Made by a program: the position numbers and the translations under genes
In this document: positions 17,963-27,391 of the stretch, in pieces
Layout: each line of letters begins with the position of its first letter
Position numbering within the stretch: position 1 is the first letter of the stretch
Notes under the pieces: model-generated
What the model was told of the DNA's origin: nothing
Databases searched by the model: none
The model's input: the letters and a program-made list of their open reading frames with translations, nothing else
Assembly (NCBI RefSeq): GCF_014212355.1
Contig: NZ_JACKXD010000006.1
Location: 124,001-188,000 of the forward strand
DNA: 64,000 nt
Source of the DNA: Halobellus ruber
GTDB taxonomy: Archaea > Halobacteriota > Halobacteria > Halobacteriales > Haloferacaceae
Reading direction: 5' to 3'

Positions 17963-18331
17963 TTACCCGCGGTACGAGCAGTGGAACCCGGCGACCTGTT
18001 GGTAGAACGCCGGCAGGACCTCGGTTCGGAGGTCGGCCTCGGGGCGCCCGGCGAACTCCTCGCAGGTGCGTTCCCGGGCATCGTCGATCGCCGCGGCGAC
18101 GTGATCTGGCACTCTCCCCGCGTCGTCCACCCGATCCAGGTACGTCCGGACGAACGCGGTCTCGATCGCCGCGAAGAACTCGGCGCCCGGCTCGAACTCG
18201 CGGTACCCCGCGTCGAGCAGCCGGTAGTACGTCGCCGTAATCAGGTCGGCACCGTCGTCGACGCCGTGGTCGCTGAACGACGTCGTGGTCGTGCAGTCGG
18301 CCGTCTGTCGGTCGGACAGTGGATCACTCAT
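17963..18331 (-). CDS. Conserved-looking haloarchaeal hypothetical protein
   Basis: 122 aa, soluble, mostly helical and acidic. Notable are DLITATYYRLLDAGYREFEPG, FVRTYLDRVDD and a C-terminal YQQVAGFHCSYRG. No domain is recognised. The ATG at 18331 sits 27 nt after a TATA-like TTACTTACA that overlaps a perfect palindrome (see 18348-18364), indicating a regulated leaderless gene. It converges on the flavoprotein gene with 36 bp between stops. Confidence 0.55.
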   Translation of the reverse strand: MSDPLSDRQTADCTTTTSFSDHGVDDGADLITATYYRLLDAGYREFEPGAEFFAAIETAFVRTYLDRVDDAGRVPDHVAAAIDDARERTCEEFAGRPEADLRTEVLPAFYQQVAGFHCSYRG

Positions 18332-18347
18332 ACATCGAAGTTCGGGA

Positions 18348-18364
18348 GGTTACTGTAAGTAACC
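18348..18364 (-). promoter_or_regulatory. Perfect palindrome over the promoter of the 122-aa gene
   Basis: GGTTACT-GTA-AGTAACC is a seven-pair inverted repeat that coincides with the expected TATA position of the gene starting at 18331. Such placement suits a repressor operator. The regulator is unknown. Confidence 0.45.
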
Positions 18365-18608
18365 ACTCTGTGTGTGCGTCCCCGTCACACGATCGCGGCA
18401 ATCGGACGATTTATTGAGCTACCCACCGCTAAAGCGGTGGGATTCAGCGTGGACTCCCGTTCTGGCCGAAATCTCGGCGGGTGATTCATATTCACCACTC
18501 ACGTTCATTATCCCGCTGTTCAAGCGCACGCCCAAGGGTGCGCCTTCGTCGCCCCCGGTTTGGTTGCGACGAAGATACCGCAAACCGATGTTCTTCGCGG
18601 TCGCCAGA

Positions 18609-19727
<1,119 letters not shown>

Positions 19728-19852
19728 ATCTTATATGTAAAGTCTATGATTCTTAAACGTTGAGGAGTAGGACTGCTACTGAAGCGTGGTCTGATTCACA
19801 GTTGTCGGCTTCATCCCACCCCTGAAGGGGTGGGTTTTCGCCTTGCAGCTTG

Positions 19853-19859
19853 TATAAAT
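19853..19859 (+). promoter_or_regulatory. TATA box of the Rieske-ThDP gene, abutting the IS end
   Basis: TATAAAT lies only about 20 nt outside the left-end hairpin of the TnpB element. It predicts a start near 19885 and a leader of about 45 nt before the ATG at 19931. The insertion therefore ends immediately upstream of this core promoter and may have replaced upstream control sequences. Confidence 0.5.
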
Positions 19860-19930
19860 CTTCCGCGGAGGTGGTGGCGACCTGAACGTCGGGTCGGGAT
19901 TCTTGTCGGTGGGTGACACAGACGGTCGGT

Positions 19931-21913
19931 ATGAGCACGGACTCGTCCCCGGGCGGCGGGGAGCTGGAGTGGTACAAGGCACTCGACCACGGCGACCTCC
20001 CCGAGGGACGGGTCACGGCGGTGAGCTGCGGCGATACCACCGTCGCGGTCACCCGCTACGACGGCGAGTACGCCGCCCTCGACAACAACTGCCCCCACCA
20101 GGGTGGCCCGCTCGGCGAGGGATCGATCGAGACCGGGCAACTCCGGTGCCCGTGGCACGGGTGGGATTTCGATCCGCTGACCGGCGAGACGCCGGGCCCC
20201 CACGACGACTGCGTGGAGACGTTCCCGGTCGAGGAGCGCGAAGACGGCATCTACGTCGGGTTCCCCCGGGAAGATCCCCACGAACGAACTGTCTCCGACG
20301 TGATCGCCGAGACGCTGGTCAACTGGGGCGTCCGCCAGGTGTGGGGGATCGTCGGCCACTCCAACCTGGGGCTGGCGGACGCCCTCCGGCGCGAGGCCGA
20401 GGCCGGGAACCTCACGTACTACGGCGTCCGCCACGAGGGCGCGGGGGCGTTCGCGGCTTCAGCTTACGGGAAGCTGACCGGCCGTCCCGCCGCGTGTTTC
20501 TCCATCGCCGGCCCCGGCGCGACGAATATGCTCACCGGGCTGTGGGACGCCAACGTCGACCGCTCGCCAACCATCGCGCTCACCGGGCAGGTCGAATCGC
20601 AGGTGCTGGGCACGGGCAACTTCCAGGAAGTCGATCTCGAAGCCGCATACGGCGACGTTGCCGAATTCGAGGCGACTGTCCTCCCGGACAGCCAGCACGC
20701 TGAACTCGCCACCCGCGCGGCGAAAACCGCGATCCTCGAACGGGGAGTGTCCCACCTCATCTTCCCCGACGAGATCCAGACCCGATCGGCCGAAGGCGTC
20801 GCCCCCGGCGACCCCGAGGGTCGGATCACCGACCGCGACATCACCCCGCCGGAGGACGCGCTGGCGGACGCGGTCGAACTACTCGAAACCGCAGAACGCC
20901 CCGTGATCGTCGTCGGCCACGGCGCCCGCTTCGAGATGGACGGGATCGTCGACCTCGCAGAGCGGTTCGACTGCCCGATCCTCACCACGTTCAAAGCCAA
21001 GGGGCAGATCGCCGACTCCCACCCGCTGGCGGCCGGGGTGCTCGGCCGAAGCGGGACGCCGATCGCGAGCCACTTCATGAACGAGTCGGATCTGTTGGCC
21101 GTGTTCGGCGCCAGCTTCTCGAACCACACCGGGATCGCGGAGTACAAGCCGATTATCCACGTCGACTACGACGCGATGACGCTGGGGAAGTTCCACAGCG
21201 TCGACGTGCCCGTGTGGGGAGAGATCGGGGTCACCGTCTCGGAACTCCACGATCGGCTCGCCGACGACGTCGAAGCGGAGAGCCAGCGGGCCGAACTCGA
21301 GGAGCGATGGGAGATCTGGCGGGAGGAGAAGGCCACCCGCCGGGCGCAGGCACCCGAACGCGGGATCAACTACGCCACCGCGTTCGAGGCGATGACCCGG
21401 CTGATCCCCGACGACGCCATCATCCCGGTCGACGTGGGGAACAACACCTACGCCTTCGGGCGGTACTTCGAGCCCGAGGGCCAGTCGGTGTTGATGTCGG
21501 GGTATCTCGGGTCGATCGGGTTTTCGTTCCCCGCGGCGCTGGGGGCGTGGGCAGCGACACGGGAACCCGAGTCGCCGTTCGCAGGCCGACCAGTAGTATC
21601 GATCTCCAGCGACGGCGGGTTCGGCCAGTACGCCTCCGAGTTCACAACCGCGGTCAAGTACGATATGGACCTCACGCACGTGTTGCTCAACGACGACGAA
21701 CTCGGGAAGATCAGCAAGGAACAGCGCACCGGCGGGTGGGACGTCTGGCAGACGGACCTCGTCAACCCCGACTTCGCGGCGTTCGCGGAGAACTGCGGCG
21801 GCTACGGCGTCCGAGTCGAGGACGATGCGGCCCTCGACGACGCCCTCTCCGACGCGATCTCCCACGAGGGTCCGGCACTCGTGGAGATCCTGACCGATTC
21901 GGATCCGGTGTGA
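19931..21913 (+). CDS. Rieske ferredoxin fused to a ThDP-dependent acetolactate synthase/pyruvate oxidase-like enzyme
   Basis: 660 aa, two modules. Residues 10-120 form a Rieske [2Fe-2S] domain with C54-x-H56 and C73-xx-H76. Residues 120-660 form a ThDP enzyme. It has the PYR domain with the activating Glu in VRHEG and IAGPGATNM, a central domain (PVIVVGHGAR, TTFKAKG), and the PP domain with SSDGGFGQ...LNDDELGK, the ThDP-Mg motif. The catalytic half resembles acetolactate synthase and pyruvate oxidase. A Rieske centre in the same chain suggests that electrons from 2-oxoacid decarboxylation are passed to iron-sulfur carriers or a quinone (inference). Nearby is another Rieske fusion (24833). 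No signal peptide, so cytoplasmic. Confidence 0.8.
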   Translation: MSTDSSPGGGELEWYKALDHGDLPEGRVTAVSCGDTTVAVTRYDGEYAALDNNCPHQGGPLGEGSIETGQLRCPWHGWDFDPLTGETPGPHDDCVETFPVEEREDGIYVGFPREDPHERTVSDVIAETLVNWGVRQVWGIVGHSNLGLADALRREAEAGNLTYYGVRHEGAGAFAASAYGKLTGRPAACFSIAGPGATNMLTGLWDANVDRSPTIALTGQVESQVLGTGNFQEVDLEAAYGDVAEFEATVLPDSQHAELATRAAKTAILERGVSHLIFPDEIQTRSAEGVAPGDPEGRITDRDITPPEDALADAVELLETAERPVIVVGHGARFEMDGIVDLAERFDCPILTTFKAKGQIADSHPLAAGVLGRSGTPIASHFMNESDLLAVFGASFSNHTGIAEYKPIIHVDYDAMTLGKFHSVDVPVWGEIGVTVSELHDRLADDVEAESQRAELEERWEIWREEKATRRAQAPERGINYATAFEAMTRLIPDDAIIPVDVGNNTYAFGRYFEPEGQSVLMSGYLGSIGFSFPAALGAWAATREPESPFAGRPVVSISSDGGFGQYASEFTTAVKYDMDLTHVLLNDDELGKISKEQRTGGWDVWQTDLVNPDFAAFAENCGGYGVRVEDDAALDDALSDAISHEGPALVEILTDSDPV

Positions 21914-21925
21914 GCCGATGAACAG

Positions 21926-23452
21926 TTACCGCGTCACGCGCCGCCCCAGCGAGAACACGAAGACGGCCGTCAGGAACGCTCCCACAAGCCCCTCGAAGGC
22001 GGCAATGAACCGTCCGAGGGTTCCGATCGGGTGGACGTCGCCGAGCCCGAGCGTCGCGAAGGTCACGATACTGAAATACAGGCTATCGACGACGGCCGCG
22101 ACCCCGTGGCTCGCGTAGGTCACGACCTCATCGCCGGCGACGAGCCCCTCGGTCGCGGGGAACGCCGCCGCACACCCCAGAATGACCGCGAGCGCCAGAA
22201 ACGCCGTCCGTTGTGGTCGCTCGCCGTAGCCAGCGATCAGATCCAGGAAACCGTTCGTTACCCAGCGGGCGGCGGCGTCAACGCGGTGGGACGTCGAGTG
22301 CGTCGCCGCCCGGGCGTGTGCCGCATAGCGCCGGCGTCGGTATCGGAGCTCCCGCACGAAGAACATCGATCCGGTTTCGCTGTCGCCGACGTCCGCGGCC
22401 CCCTGTTTCGCCTCCAAGTAGGTCTGCTCCAGCCCCTCGACGGTAACTGGCTGCTCGGGTTCGTGGACGTACTCGTGGATGTGCCACCGGTTGTCGCGAA
22501 GCACTGTGTGGTACGACGCGAAGGGAAAGTCGTCGAACCCGGTGCGGTAGAACCGGTACCGGTCGAAGGAGTCGGCATCGCAGTCGATGTCGACGTCGCC
22601 TACGGTGGCGTCCGTGAGGTCGTAGGCCGCGACCCCCTCATCGGGCTGGTCCAGACGCCCGGCCGAAACGGTCGCCTCGGCCAGCCGGCACCGGAGGTCG
22701 CCGGCCGGGCGGACCCGGAGTTCCTCGAACCGACCCTCCGCGAGTTCGAGGGGTGCGTCCTCGCTGACCGCTACGTCTTGGAACGTCACGAGGTCGGCCG
22801 TTGTGCCGGCGAACTCCGCCCCCGACTCGAAGGTGGTCGACACGAACTGTGCGGTTCCGACCGCGAGGTTCGGGAAGTGAGCCCCGCCAACGACCGTCGT
22901 GTCGTCGAAGCTCAGCCACCCGACGACCCGGCCGGCGGCGAGGTCGACCCGGCCCTCGAACCGAGTGGCGGCGATCTGGAAGCTCCGGTCGAACGATCCC
23001 CGGTGGGCTCGGAGGGCAGTCCCGCCCGCCGATTTTCCGATCACGCTCTCTTCAACCGTGACCTCCATCTCGAAGGACGCACGGTCGGCCACCAGCCGGC
23101 CGATCTCCGCGTCCTCGATCGCGATCGGGTGTCGCACGACCGCGCCAGTGAGGTCGAGGGTGCCATCGACGGTGACATCCCGAAAGGTGAGGTGACCCAC
23201 GTCGTCGCCGTCGACGACCAGCGCCGAGAGGTCGAGTTCCGGGAGGTGGACGTCGACGTAGTCCCGCCTGGCGGGATCGTCGGCGTCGAGGTCGGCGACG
23301 ACCGCCGCACGGAGGTCCGCCCCAGTCACGTCGGCTGCCGTCCGGTCCTCGGGGTGGAGGTGGAACACGCACTTCTCGTGGCCGTCGACGGCGGGGCGTG
23401 GACACGTCCGCTCGTCGCCCGCTGCTTCGTACCGGTGATCACAGCCGGTCAC
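21926..23452 (-). CDS. Potassium-channel-like protein with large soluble N-terminal domain
   Basis: 508 aa. The start is GTG at 23452, preceded by GGAGGTGG; it is chosen because the frame upstream becomes Arg/Pro-rich and non-protein-like, and the first residues (CDHRYEA...TCPRPAVDGHEKCVFH) form a Cys/His site. Residues 50-310 are a beta-rich domain of A(D/N)L-like repeats (for example VDGTLDLTGAVV, SFDRSFQIAATRFEGRVDLA), similar to pentapeptide-repeat helices. Two C-terminal transmembrane helices flank a pore loop with TLGLGD at 467-472, the K+ selectivity filter form. It is a two-helix (Ion_trans_2) channel probably gated by the soluble part. It converges on the Rieske-ThDP gene with 12 bp between stops. 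Confidence 0.78.
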   Translation of the reverse strand: MTGCDHRYEAAGDERTCPRPAVDGHEKCVFHLHPEDRTAADVTGADLRAAVVADLDADDPARRDYVDVHLPELDLSALVVDGDDVGHLTFRDVTVDGTLDLTGAVVRHPIAIEDAEIGRLVADRASFEMEVTVEESVIGKSAGGTALRAHRGSFDRSFQIAATRFEGRVDLAAGRVVGWLSFDDTTVVGGAHFPNLAVGTAQFVSTTFESGAEFAGTTADLVTFQDVAVSEDAPLELAEGRFEELRVRPAGDLRCRLAEATVSAGRLDQPDEGVAAYDLTDATVGDVDIDCDADSFDRYRFYRTGFDDFPFASYHTVLRDNRWHIHEYVHEPEQPVTVEGLEQTYLEAKQGAADVGDSETGSMFFVRELRYRRRRYAAHARAATHSTSHRVDAAARWVTNGFLDLIAGYGERPQRTAFLALAVILGCAAAFPATEGLVAGDEVVTYASHGVAAVVDSLYFSIVTFATLGLGDVHPIGTLGRFIAAFEGLVGAFLTAVFVFSLGRRVTR

Positions 23453-23559
23453 CGTCGCCAGCCACCTCCACGCGCTGGTTGATCCATTCGTATGGGACGA
23501 TCGTGGGTGTGTCTCATATCTGGGTGTTCGCGTGGGCCGTCGGAGCCGGCGCTGAGGGG

Positions 23560-23985
23560 TCACTCCGTGGAGATTCCGGGGAGGGAGACTCCCACCGATC
23601 CGAAGAGCCGAAGCAGGCTGGCGACGATCGCGACCACGGCGAGACCGACGAGCGCAACGCCGCCGACGAGCAGGCGGACCGATGTCGACGTGGCGACCAG
23701 GGTTCCGAACGCCAGCCCCACTCCGAACACCCCGAGATAGCTCCCGAGGCAGAACAGCGGAACCCCGCTGTAGGGGCCGCCGGCGTACGCGTAGACCCCG
23801 GCTGCCAGGCCGAGCGCCGGGAGGATGAGGAAGTACACAGTCGCCCCGACGCCCGACGTTGCGGCGTCGACCGCCGTCGCGGGGTCCCGGGCGTACATCG
23901 CGCCGATCACGACCAGGAAGCCGACGACGAGCGCGGCTCCGCCGGCGTGGCTGGGGTCGATGGTCGGTGTGTGTTCGGACAACAT
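23560..23985 (-). CDS. Small polytopic membrane protein
   Basis: 141 aa with four hydrophobic helices (about 15-32, 45-68, 75-98 and 105-130) joined by short loops. After MLSEHTPTIDPSHAGG the protein is almost entirely Gly/Ala/Val/Leu. No motif is recognised. It lies upstream of and in the same direction as the channel gene, separated by about 107 bp, so it may be a membrane partner. Family unknown. Confidence 0.6.
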   Translation of the reverse strand: MLSEHTPTIDPSHAGGAALVVGFLVVIGAMYARDPATAVDAATSGVGATVYFLILPALGLAAGVYAYAGGPYSGVPLFCLGSYLGVFGVGLAFGTLVATSTSVRLLVGGVALVGLAVVAIVASLLRLFGSVGVSLPGISTE

Positions 23986-24030
23986 TCGGGATGGCTGCGG
24001 GCGCGTATCGCTCGGTACGGCGGTGTCGAA

Positions 24031-24435
24031 TTACTCCTGGGCGCGCTCCATCTCGTAGCCCAGCCGGTGGGGCATAATGCTCAGCGCGCGGACGATCCCC
24101 GCCAAGGCGAGGAAGATCCCCACGAGGATGTGGGCGACGCCGCCGAGTTTGAGCCACAGTAGCGTCGAGGGCCACTTGTGGATCGCGGCCAAGGCGCCGT
24201 TGACGGCCGCGCCGCGCGTCCCGCCGCTCCCGCCTGCGAGACTGGTGTTCGGGAACTGCGTGAAGTAGCTCTCCAACAGCGGATGGAACGCGGTCAGCTC
24301 GAAGAAGATCGCCGCGCCGACCAACAGGTAGCCGACGGCGGCGAAGACCGCCCCCGCCAGTAGCATCTTCTTGATCGACCCGACGGTCGATTCGATCTGT
24401 TCCAGCGGCATACGACTCGGGTATTCCGACGCCAT
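24031..24435 (-). CDS. Small membrane protein with two or three helices
   Basis: 134 aa. The start at 24435 is fixed by a TATA box 26 nt upstream (leaderless). A charged N-terminus (PLEQIESTVGSIKK) is followed by a hydrophobic helix (about 23-48), a Gly/Asn-rich loop (TSLAGGSGGTRGAAVNG), a second helix (about 90-118) and a short charged tail. No domain recognised. Same strand as the two membrane genes downstream but separated by 45 bp from the next start. Confidence 0.6.
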   Translation of the reverse strand: MASEYPSRMPLEQIESTVGSIKKMLLAGAVFAAVGYLLVGAAIFFELTAFHPLLESYFTQFPNTSLAGGSGGTRGAAVNGALAAIHKWPSTLLWLKLGGVAHILVGIFLALAGIVRALSIMPHRLGYEMERAQE

Positions 24436-24832
24436 ACCTCCACAGACGGGAGTGTAGTATAAATCACCACATCGGGCGTGGGAGCGGGTTACACGGTCGC
24501 GTGGGGGTTCTATACCCGCGGCTATACCCCGCTCGTATGGGGAGACAGTTCTCGCATCCGACCTCACTGCACGGCACCAGCCGGCCCGGAGCCACGCGTC
24601 AGTGCGGCGGATACCCTGATCACGTCCGACGACAAGCGAACAGCGGATCAGCGACGACTGATACTGTCGGTTATAACTACGTGAAGGTTTTCCACGCCCC
24701 CGGGTGTCGAAATCCGTCACGCGACTATGGCCGACAGGATGAAGACACGATCTCCGGACGGCGGTATCGGCCGCGACGGACGGACCAAACACGGGAGTCG
24801 AGCACGGACCGCACACACGCACGGGGGTGCCG
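24436..24832. other. Divergent intergenic region without a gene
   Basis: ATTTATAC on the minus strand (24458-24464) is the promoter of the 134-aa membrane protein. The remaining ~370 bp up to the Rieske-GltS start hold only short Arg-rich open frames and no recognisable RNA gene. GGTTATAAC around 24668 is an AT-rich patch that could belong to the plus-strand promoter. Confidence 0.5.
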
Positions 24833-26539
24833 ATGAGCCGGACTGACGGCGAAACCCCCGAACGGGTCGCAACGTGGAGCGACCTCCCGGACCGCGAGCC
24901 CCGACACGCCCGGGTCGAAGGCGTCGACCTGGTGGTCGTCAGGTACGACGGCGAGGTGTCGGTGCTGTACGGCCGGTGTCTCCACCGGGGGGTGCTGCTC
25001 GGCGACGGCCACGTCGACGGCCACAACCTCATCTGCGGGGTCCACGGGTGGGACTACCGGGTCGACACCGGGATCAGCGAGTACGACAACTCCGAGGTCC
25101 TGGAGACGTTCACCGCCTGGGTCGACGATTCGGAGGACGCTGTCTACGTCGACAGCGCGGAGGTGGCGGCGTGGGCCGAGGACAACCCCCAGCCCTACGC
25201 CGACCCCGACGACGCTGAGGCGGTCGACGGGGCGATGCAGGCCGCCACCGACGCCGTCGAGGACGGCGCTGTCGACCCGACGTTCTACGGCGAGTACGAG
25301 GACGACGCCGAACCACACTCCCACTACATCCAGACGCTCGCACGGAAGGGACCGGAGGGAATCGGCGAACACGGCAGCGTGTCGGCGATGGGCGTCCCCC
25401 ACACCGAACTCCCCTCCTGGGAGGACCTCCAGATCCTGACCGCCCAGCTCGCCCGCACCCCCCTCGACGACGAGGCGCCGGTCGACGCCGAACTCGTGAT
25501 CGGTCCGAACGCCGAGAACCCCCTCGAACTTGAGATCCCGATCTTCGTGAGCGATATGAGCTTCGGGGCGCTGAGCGAGGAGGCCAAAATAGCAATCTCG
25601 ACGGGCGCGGAGCTGGCCGGGACGGGGGTCTGTTCCGGAGAAGGCGGGATGCTCCCCGAGGAACGAGAGTCGAACTCCCGCTATTTCTACGAGTACGCCA
25701 CCGGGAAGTTCGGGTGGGACATCGAGAAGGTTCGGAAGGTCCAGGCGTTCCACTTCAAGGCCGGCCAGGGCGCGAAGACCGGGACGGGCGGCCACCTCCC
25801 CGGCGAGAAGGTCCAGGGTCGGATCGCGGAGGTCCGGGACCTCGAACCCGGCACCGACGCGGTCAGCCCCGCGCGGTTCGAGGACCTGGAGACGCCCGAC
25901 GATTTCGCTGCGCTCGCTGACCGGGTCCGGGAGGTGGGCGGCGGCATCCCGATCGGGTTCAAACTCTCAGCCCAGCACGTCGAAGACGACATCGACTTCG
26001 CTCTCGAAGCCGGCGCGGACTACCTCATCCTCGACGGCCGCGGCGGCGGAACGGGCGCGGCGCCTGACGTGTTCAAAGACAACATCTCCGTGCCCACGAT
26101 GGCGGCGCTGGCCCGCGCCCGCCGGCACTTGGACGCCCGCGAGCGATCGGACGTGACGCTGATCGCGACCGGCGGACTCCGGACGGAGTCGGACTTCGTC
26201 AAGGCGCTGGCGCTGGGTGCCGACGGCGTAGCGGTTGCGAACGCCGCGATGCAGGCCATCGGGTGTCTGGGGATGCGGGCGTGCGACTCCAACAACTGCC
26301 CCGTCGGGATCGCGACCCAGCAGGAAGATCTCAGAAGCCGGATCGTGATCGACTCCGCGGCAGAGGGGCTGCAAAACTACTTCGAGGCGACGGTGAAGCT
26401 GATGAAGGTGATGGCCCGGGCGTGCGGCCACGACAGCCTCTCGGGGTTCGAGCGCCGGGATCTGACCACCTGGAAGAAGGAGGTCGCGGAGCTGACCGGC
26501 GTGGCGTACGCCGGCGTCGGCGACGGGGACCAATTATAA
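24833..26539 (+). CDS. Rieske ferredoxin fused to an FMN-binding glutamate synthase-like domain
   Basis: 568 aa. The ATG at 24833 follows GGGGGTG; an in-frame GTG two codons upstream is the alternative. Residues 12-105 are a Rieske domain with C49-x-H51 and C68-xx-H71. After an acidic linker (about 110-185) comes the GltS barrel: IPIFVSDMSFGALSEEAK, GEGGMLPEE, KAGQGAKTGTGGHLPGEKV, ILDGRGGGTGAAP and ATGGLRTESDF bind FMN and substrate. The [3Fe-4S] signature C-x5-C-x4-C is kept in CLGMRACDSNNCPVG. There is no glutaminase domain, so ammonia rather than glutamine nitrogen would be used, or the reaction differs. A Rieske domain would replace the usual electron-donating small subunit (inference). 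Confidence 0.82.
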   Translation: MSRTDGETPERVATWSDLPDREPRHARVEGVDLVVVRYDGEVSVLYGRCLHRGVLLGDGHVDGHNLICGVHGWDYRVDTGISEYDNSEVLETFTAWVDDSEDAVYVDSAEVAAWAEDNPQPYADPDDAEAVDGAMQAATDAVEDGAVDPTFYGEYEDDAEPHSHYIQTLARKGPEGIGEHGSVSAMGVPHTELPSWEDLQILTAQLARTPLDDEAPVDAELVIGPNAENPLELEIPIFVSDMSFGALSEEAKIAISTGAELAGTGVCSGEGGMLPEERESNSRYFYEYATGKFGWDIEKVRKVQAFHFKAGQGAKTGTGGHLPGEKVQGRIAEVRDLEPGTDAVSPARFEDLETPDDFAALADRVREVGGGIPIGFKLSAQHVEDDIDFALEAGADYLILDGRGGGTGAAPDVFKDNISVPTMAALARARRHLDARERSDVTLIATGGLRTESDFVKALALGADGVAVANAAMQAIGCLGMRACDSNNCPVGIATQQEDLRSRIVIDSAAEGLQNYFEATVKLMKVMARACGHDSLSGFERRDLTTWKKEVAELTGVAYAGVGDGDQL

Positions 26540-26611
26540 AACTTTCGCCGGCGTGCGGGGCGGCCCGCGATCAGCGGTAGGACCTATGTGGTAGGGTACC
26601 TATCCTCCCGT

Positions 26612-26884
26612 ATGGCGACAGAGACCGCTCATCCCGAGCCGAAGCCGGACCGCGGCGACGTCATTCCCGAGTCGTTCGCAGTGTACGTCACCGCCGAGTG
26701 GGTCCACGTGTGGCAGTACCGGGTCAACGTCTCCGAACCCGACGGGGCGTGGTACTTCGTCGAGACGCTGGACCGGGCCAACGACCCGAAGCTCTCGATG
26801 GATCACGCCTCGCCAACGGCCCCGACGCCGGACGGGTATTGGATCTACAGCCGCACGTACGACTGTGAACTGGACTGTGAGTAG
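26612..26884 (+). CDS. Haloarchaeal hypothetical protein
   Basis: 90 aa, acidic and aromatic-rich (WVHVWQYRVNVSEPDGAWYFVE). It ends with a paired Cys motif, YDCELDCE. No domain recognised. The ATG at 26612 is about 26 nt after a weak TATA-like CCTATGT, consistent with a leaderless start. It precedes dihydrofolate reductase by 9 bp and probably starts that transcription unit. Confidence 0.55.
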   Translation: MATETAHPEPKPDRGDVIPESFAVYVTAEWVHVWQYRVNVSEPDGAWYFVETLDRANDPKLSMDHASPTAPTPDGYWIYSRTYDCELDCE

Positions 26885-26893
26885 GTGGCACCG

Positions 26894-27391
26894 ATGGTCG
26901 AACTGATCAGCGTCGCGGCGGTGGCGGACAACGGTGTGATCGGGCGCGACGGGGAACTGCCGTGGCCGTCGATTCCCGCCGACCGACGCCAGTACCGCGA
27001 GCGGATCGCCGACGATCCCGTCATCTCAGGGCGAGTCACCTTCGAGTCGATGCTCGATGACCTCCCCGGCAGCGCACAGATCGTGTTGAGCCGGTCGGCC
27101 CCCGGCTTCGATGTCGCGACGGCGCACCACGCCGCCGGGGTCGACGATGCGATCGCGGTCGCGGAGTCGCTGGGGGCTGATCGGGCGTACGTGATCGGCG
27201 GCGGCGCCATCTACGACCTGTTTCAGCCCGTGGTCGACCGGATGGTGTTGAGCCGGGTCCACGGCGAGTACGAGGGCGATGCGTACTTTCCCGAGTGGGA
27301 CGCCGACGAGTGGGACCTGGTCGATGCCGAGGCGTACGACCGATTCACGCTCGAAGTATGGGAGCGGACGGGAGCGGCTACCCCGAGATGA
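26894..27391 (+). CDS. folA: Dihydrofolate reductase
   Basis: 165 aa, the normal size. It reduces dihydrofolate to tetrahydrofolate with NADPH. The N-terminal strand [32 protein letters not shown] carries the substrate motif (GELPW then the acidic-position region). [11 protein letters not shown] binds NADPH phosphate, and [13 protein letters not shown] is the conserved Gly-Gly turn. The ATG at 26894 is preferred to a GTG three codons upstream. Its TGA overlaps the next gene's ATG, so the two are coupled. Confidence 0.92.
   Translation: MVELISVAAVADNGVIGRDGELPWPSIPADRRQYRERIADDPVISGRVTFESMLDDLPGSAQIVLSRSAPGFDVATAHHAAGVDDAIAVAESLGADRAYVIGGGAIYDLFQPVVDRMVLSRVHGEYEGDAYFPEWDADEWDLVDAEAYDRFTLEVWERTGAATPR

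Noticed and set aside
22031..23482. 483-codon plus-strand frame opposite the channel gene
   Set aside because: Only the minus strand gives a pore loop with TLGLGD and transmembrane helices; the plus frame has none.
23453..24175. Upstream extension of the channel gene by about 240 residues
   Set aside because: The extension is Arg/Pro-rich and overlaps another membrane-protein gene. The GTG with a ribosome-binding site at 23452 gives a natural start.
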